This document shows, in pieces, positions 13,049-13,886 of a stretch of 13,886 bases of DNA (positions within the stretch are counted from its first letter, which is position 1; each line of letters opens with the position of its first letter). The stretch comes from DAOTYX01 sp034434635 (GTDB lineage Bacteria; Chloroflexota; Anaerolineae; B4-G1; DUEL01), in NCBI GenBank assembly GCA_034434635.1, contig DAOTYX010000171.1:1-13886 (forward strand). The letters run 5' to 3'. Both the position numbers and the translations under genes were made by a program. The notes beneath the pieces were generated by a model, which was given only the letters and a program-made list of their open reading frames with translations, was not told where the DNA came from and made no database searches.

Positions 13049-13429
13049 GTGCCACAGGTCCGGGTGGTCATCATTGACGAGCACGAGCCCGTGCGCCAGG
13101 CGCTCGAGGCCCGCCTGCGCTCGTCTCCCGAAGTCGAGGTCGTCGGCTCCGCCGGTTCCTGGCAGGAGGGGGTGCTCCTGGCGGCGGAGCGCGCTGCAGA
13201 CGTGGTGCTGCTGGAGACGAAGCGGGCGGATGCCCAGGGCCTGGCCGCCCTGCGCCGACTGAGGGCGGAATGTCCCCGCACTGCTGTGGTCGTGCTCACC
13301 TCTTATTCCGACGCCGAGGAGCGCCAGATGGCGCTGACGGCCGGCGCAGCGCGCTACCTGCTGAAGGAGATCGGTTCCACTTACCTGGTGCAGGAGATCC
13401 TCGCCATCGCCCGCCCCTCGGTGACGTAG
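13049..13429 (+). CDS. Stand-alone receiver domain with Glu at the phosphoacceptor position
   Basis: From GTG 13049 the product is 126 residues, exactly one CheY-like receiver domain with no DNA-binding or enzymatic output domain. VRVVIIDEHEPVRQALEARL gives the acidic pair Asp10/Glu11 and resembles NarL/FixJ-type receivers. DVVLLETKRADAQGL has Glu56 where the phosphorylated Asp is expected. VVVLTSYSD keeps the switch Thr84, and ARYLLKE keeps Lys106. A Glu here cannot accept phosphate in the usual way and may mimic the phosphorylated state, so this is probably a pseudo-receiver. No histidine kinase is next to it. It lies alone between a membrane protein (58 bases upstream) and a GT-C gene (start unresolved), so its partner cannot be inferred. 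An in-frame ATG at 13034 would add five residues. Confidence 0.85.
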   Translation: MPQVRVVIIDEHEPVRQALEARLRSSPEVEVVGSAGSWQEGVLLAAERAADVVLLETKRADAQGLAALRRLRAECPRTAVVVLTSYSDAEERQMALTAGAARYLLKEIGSTYLVQEILAIARPSVT

Positions 13430-13444
13430 CCTCCTCACCTCCTC

Positions 13445-13886
13445 GTGGGACAGGCCGAACGGGCGACCGCTCCCGTCGTCTCCGGGTAGCGCTCATCCTG
13501 CTGTGCCTGGTCCTCTTCGCCCTGGTCGTCGTGCGCAACGCCTGGCTCTCCGATGACGCCTACATCACCTTCCGCACGATAGACAACTTCCTCAATGGCT
13601 ATGGGCTGACCTGGAACGTGGCCGAACGGGTGCAGGTCTATACCCACCCGCTTTGGATGTTCTTGCTCTCCGCCGTCTCCTTCTTCACCCGCGAGGTCTA
13701 TTTCTCCAGTCTGGGCCTGTCGTTGCTCCTCTCCCTGGTCACCCTTGCCCTGGTGATGGCCCGGGGAGCGCGCACGCTGCCGGGCGCGCTGCTGGGCGCA
13801 GCCGCCCTGACGCTCTCCAAGGCCTTCGTGGATTACTCCACCTCCGGCCTGGAGAACCCGCTGACCCACCTGCTCTTCGCGCTGTT
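13445..13886 (+). CDS. GT-C type membrane glycosyltransferase-like protein, N-terminal part (start unclear, runs off the right edge)
   Basis: The protein-like frame (codons in phase with 13558) encodes a first membrane helix (VALILLCLVLFALVVV), then NAWLSDDAYITFRTIDNFLNGYG and LTWNVAERVQVYTHPLWMF, further hydrophobic segments, and STSGLENPLTHLL. The DDAYI...R...G.G..WN..E.V..YT..LW pattern resembles mycobacterial AftB-like and related GT-C proteins, with the Asp-Asp pair as the probable catalytic motif. In this frame I find no ATG, GTG or TTG between 13273 and 13530. GTG 13531 would cut off the first helix. A GTG at 13445 is in another frame, closed by TAG at 13487-13489. A one-base indel at the GGG at 13484-13486 would join them, so a frameshift, a non-standard start or a sequence error is possible. 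The start given is provisional. Confidence 0.7.

Noticed and set aside
12967..13438. Minus-strand frames opposite the receiver gene
   Set aside because: They lack conserved motifs, while the plus strand keeps receiver-domain residues and a good ribosome binding site.

Overview
The window reads as GC-rich bacterial chromosome. The best guess for the organism is a Chloroflexota lineage (Anaerolineae-like). The support is a long GT39-type membrane glycosyltransferase with a soluble C-terminal domain, the N-terminus of a secreted SBBP-repeat-type protein, a TL5-type L25 with a long acidic tail, a split YbhF-like exporter, and many short heptanucleotide tandem arrays. This is inference from gene style. 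There is no rRNA or other phylogenetic marker here, so phylum confidence is moderate.

Layout. Positions 1-704 (minus) hold the N-terminal part of a secreted protein. Positions 939-3419 (minus) hold a GT-C/GT39 membrane glycosyltransferase. A divergent promoter region (about 3420-3566) follows, with a perfect 18-bp palindromic operator. Next comes a tightly packed plus-strand operon, 3567-10003: TetR regulator, ABC-2 permease, ABC ATPase 1, ABC ATPase 2, HlyD-type adaptor 1 (membrane anchored) and HlyD-type adaptor 2 (lipoprotein). Most junctions overlap by 4 bases (ATGA or GTGA). The set corresponds to the E. coli CecR/YbhG/YbhFSR type of efflux exporter, but with one permease, ATPases encoded by two ORFs, and two adaptors. 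Positions 10004-10211 are a convergent intergenic stretch rich in hairpins. Ribosomal protein L25 (minus, 10212-10871) and pyrimidine-nucleoside phosphorylase (plus, 11021-12331) diverge from a region with two clear promoters. The phosphorylase overlaps a six-helix membrane protein of unknown function (12328-12990). Then come a stand-alone receiver domain (13049-13429) and the start of another GT-C type membrane protein cut by the window edge.

The most unusual signal is a set of four heptanucleotide tandem arrays with different unit sequences but the same 7-nt period. Two lie inside the glycosyltransferase gene (2111-2198 and 2328-2397). One is at the start of ATPase 1 (about 5311-5380). One is exactly at the ATPase 1/ATPase 2 junction (6290-6387). 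At that junction the two ATPases are in the same reading frame, separated only by TAG plus one codon. The TAG lies in a variant repeat unit (CGATAGG) flanked by units reading CGATGGG. One base change would therefore fuse the two ORFs into a single YbhF-like dual ATPase. Other points are an ATPase with a degenerate H-loop, a receiver with Glu at the phosphoacceptor position, a terminator-like hairpin directly after the rplY promoter, and a last gene without a usable start codon.
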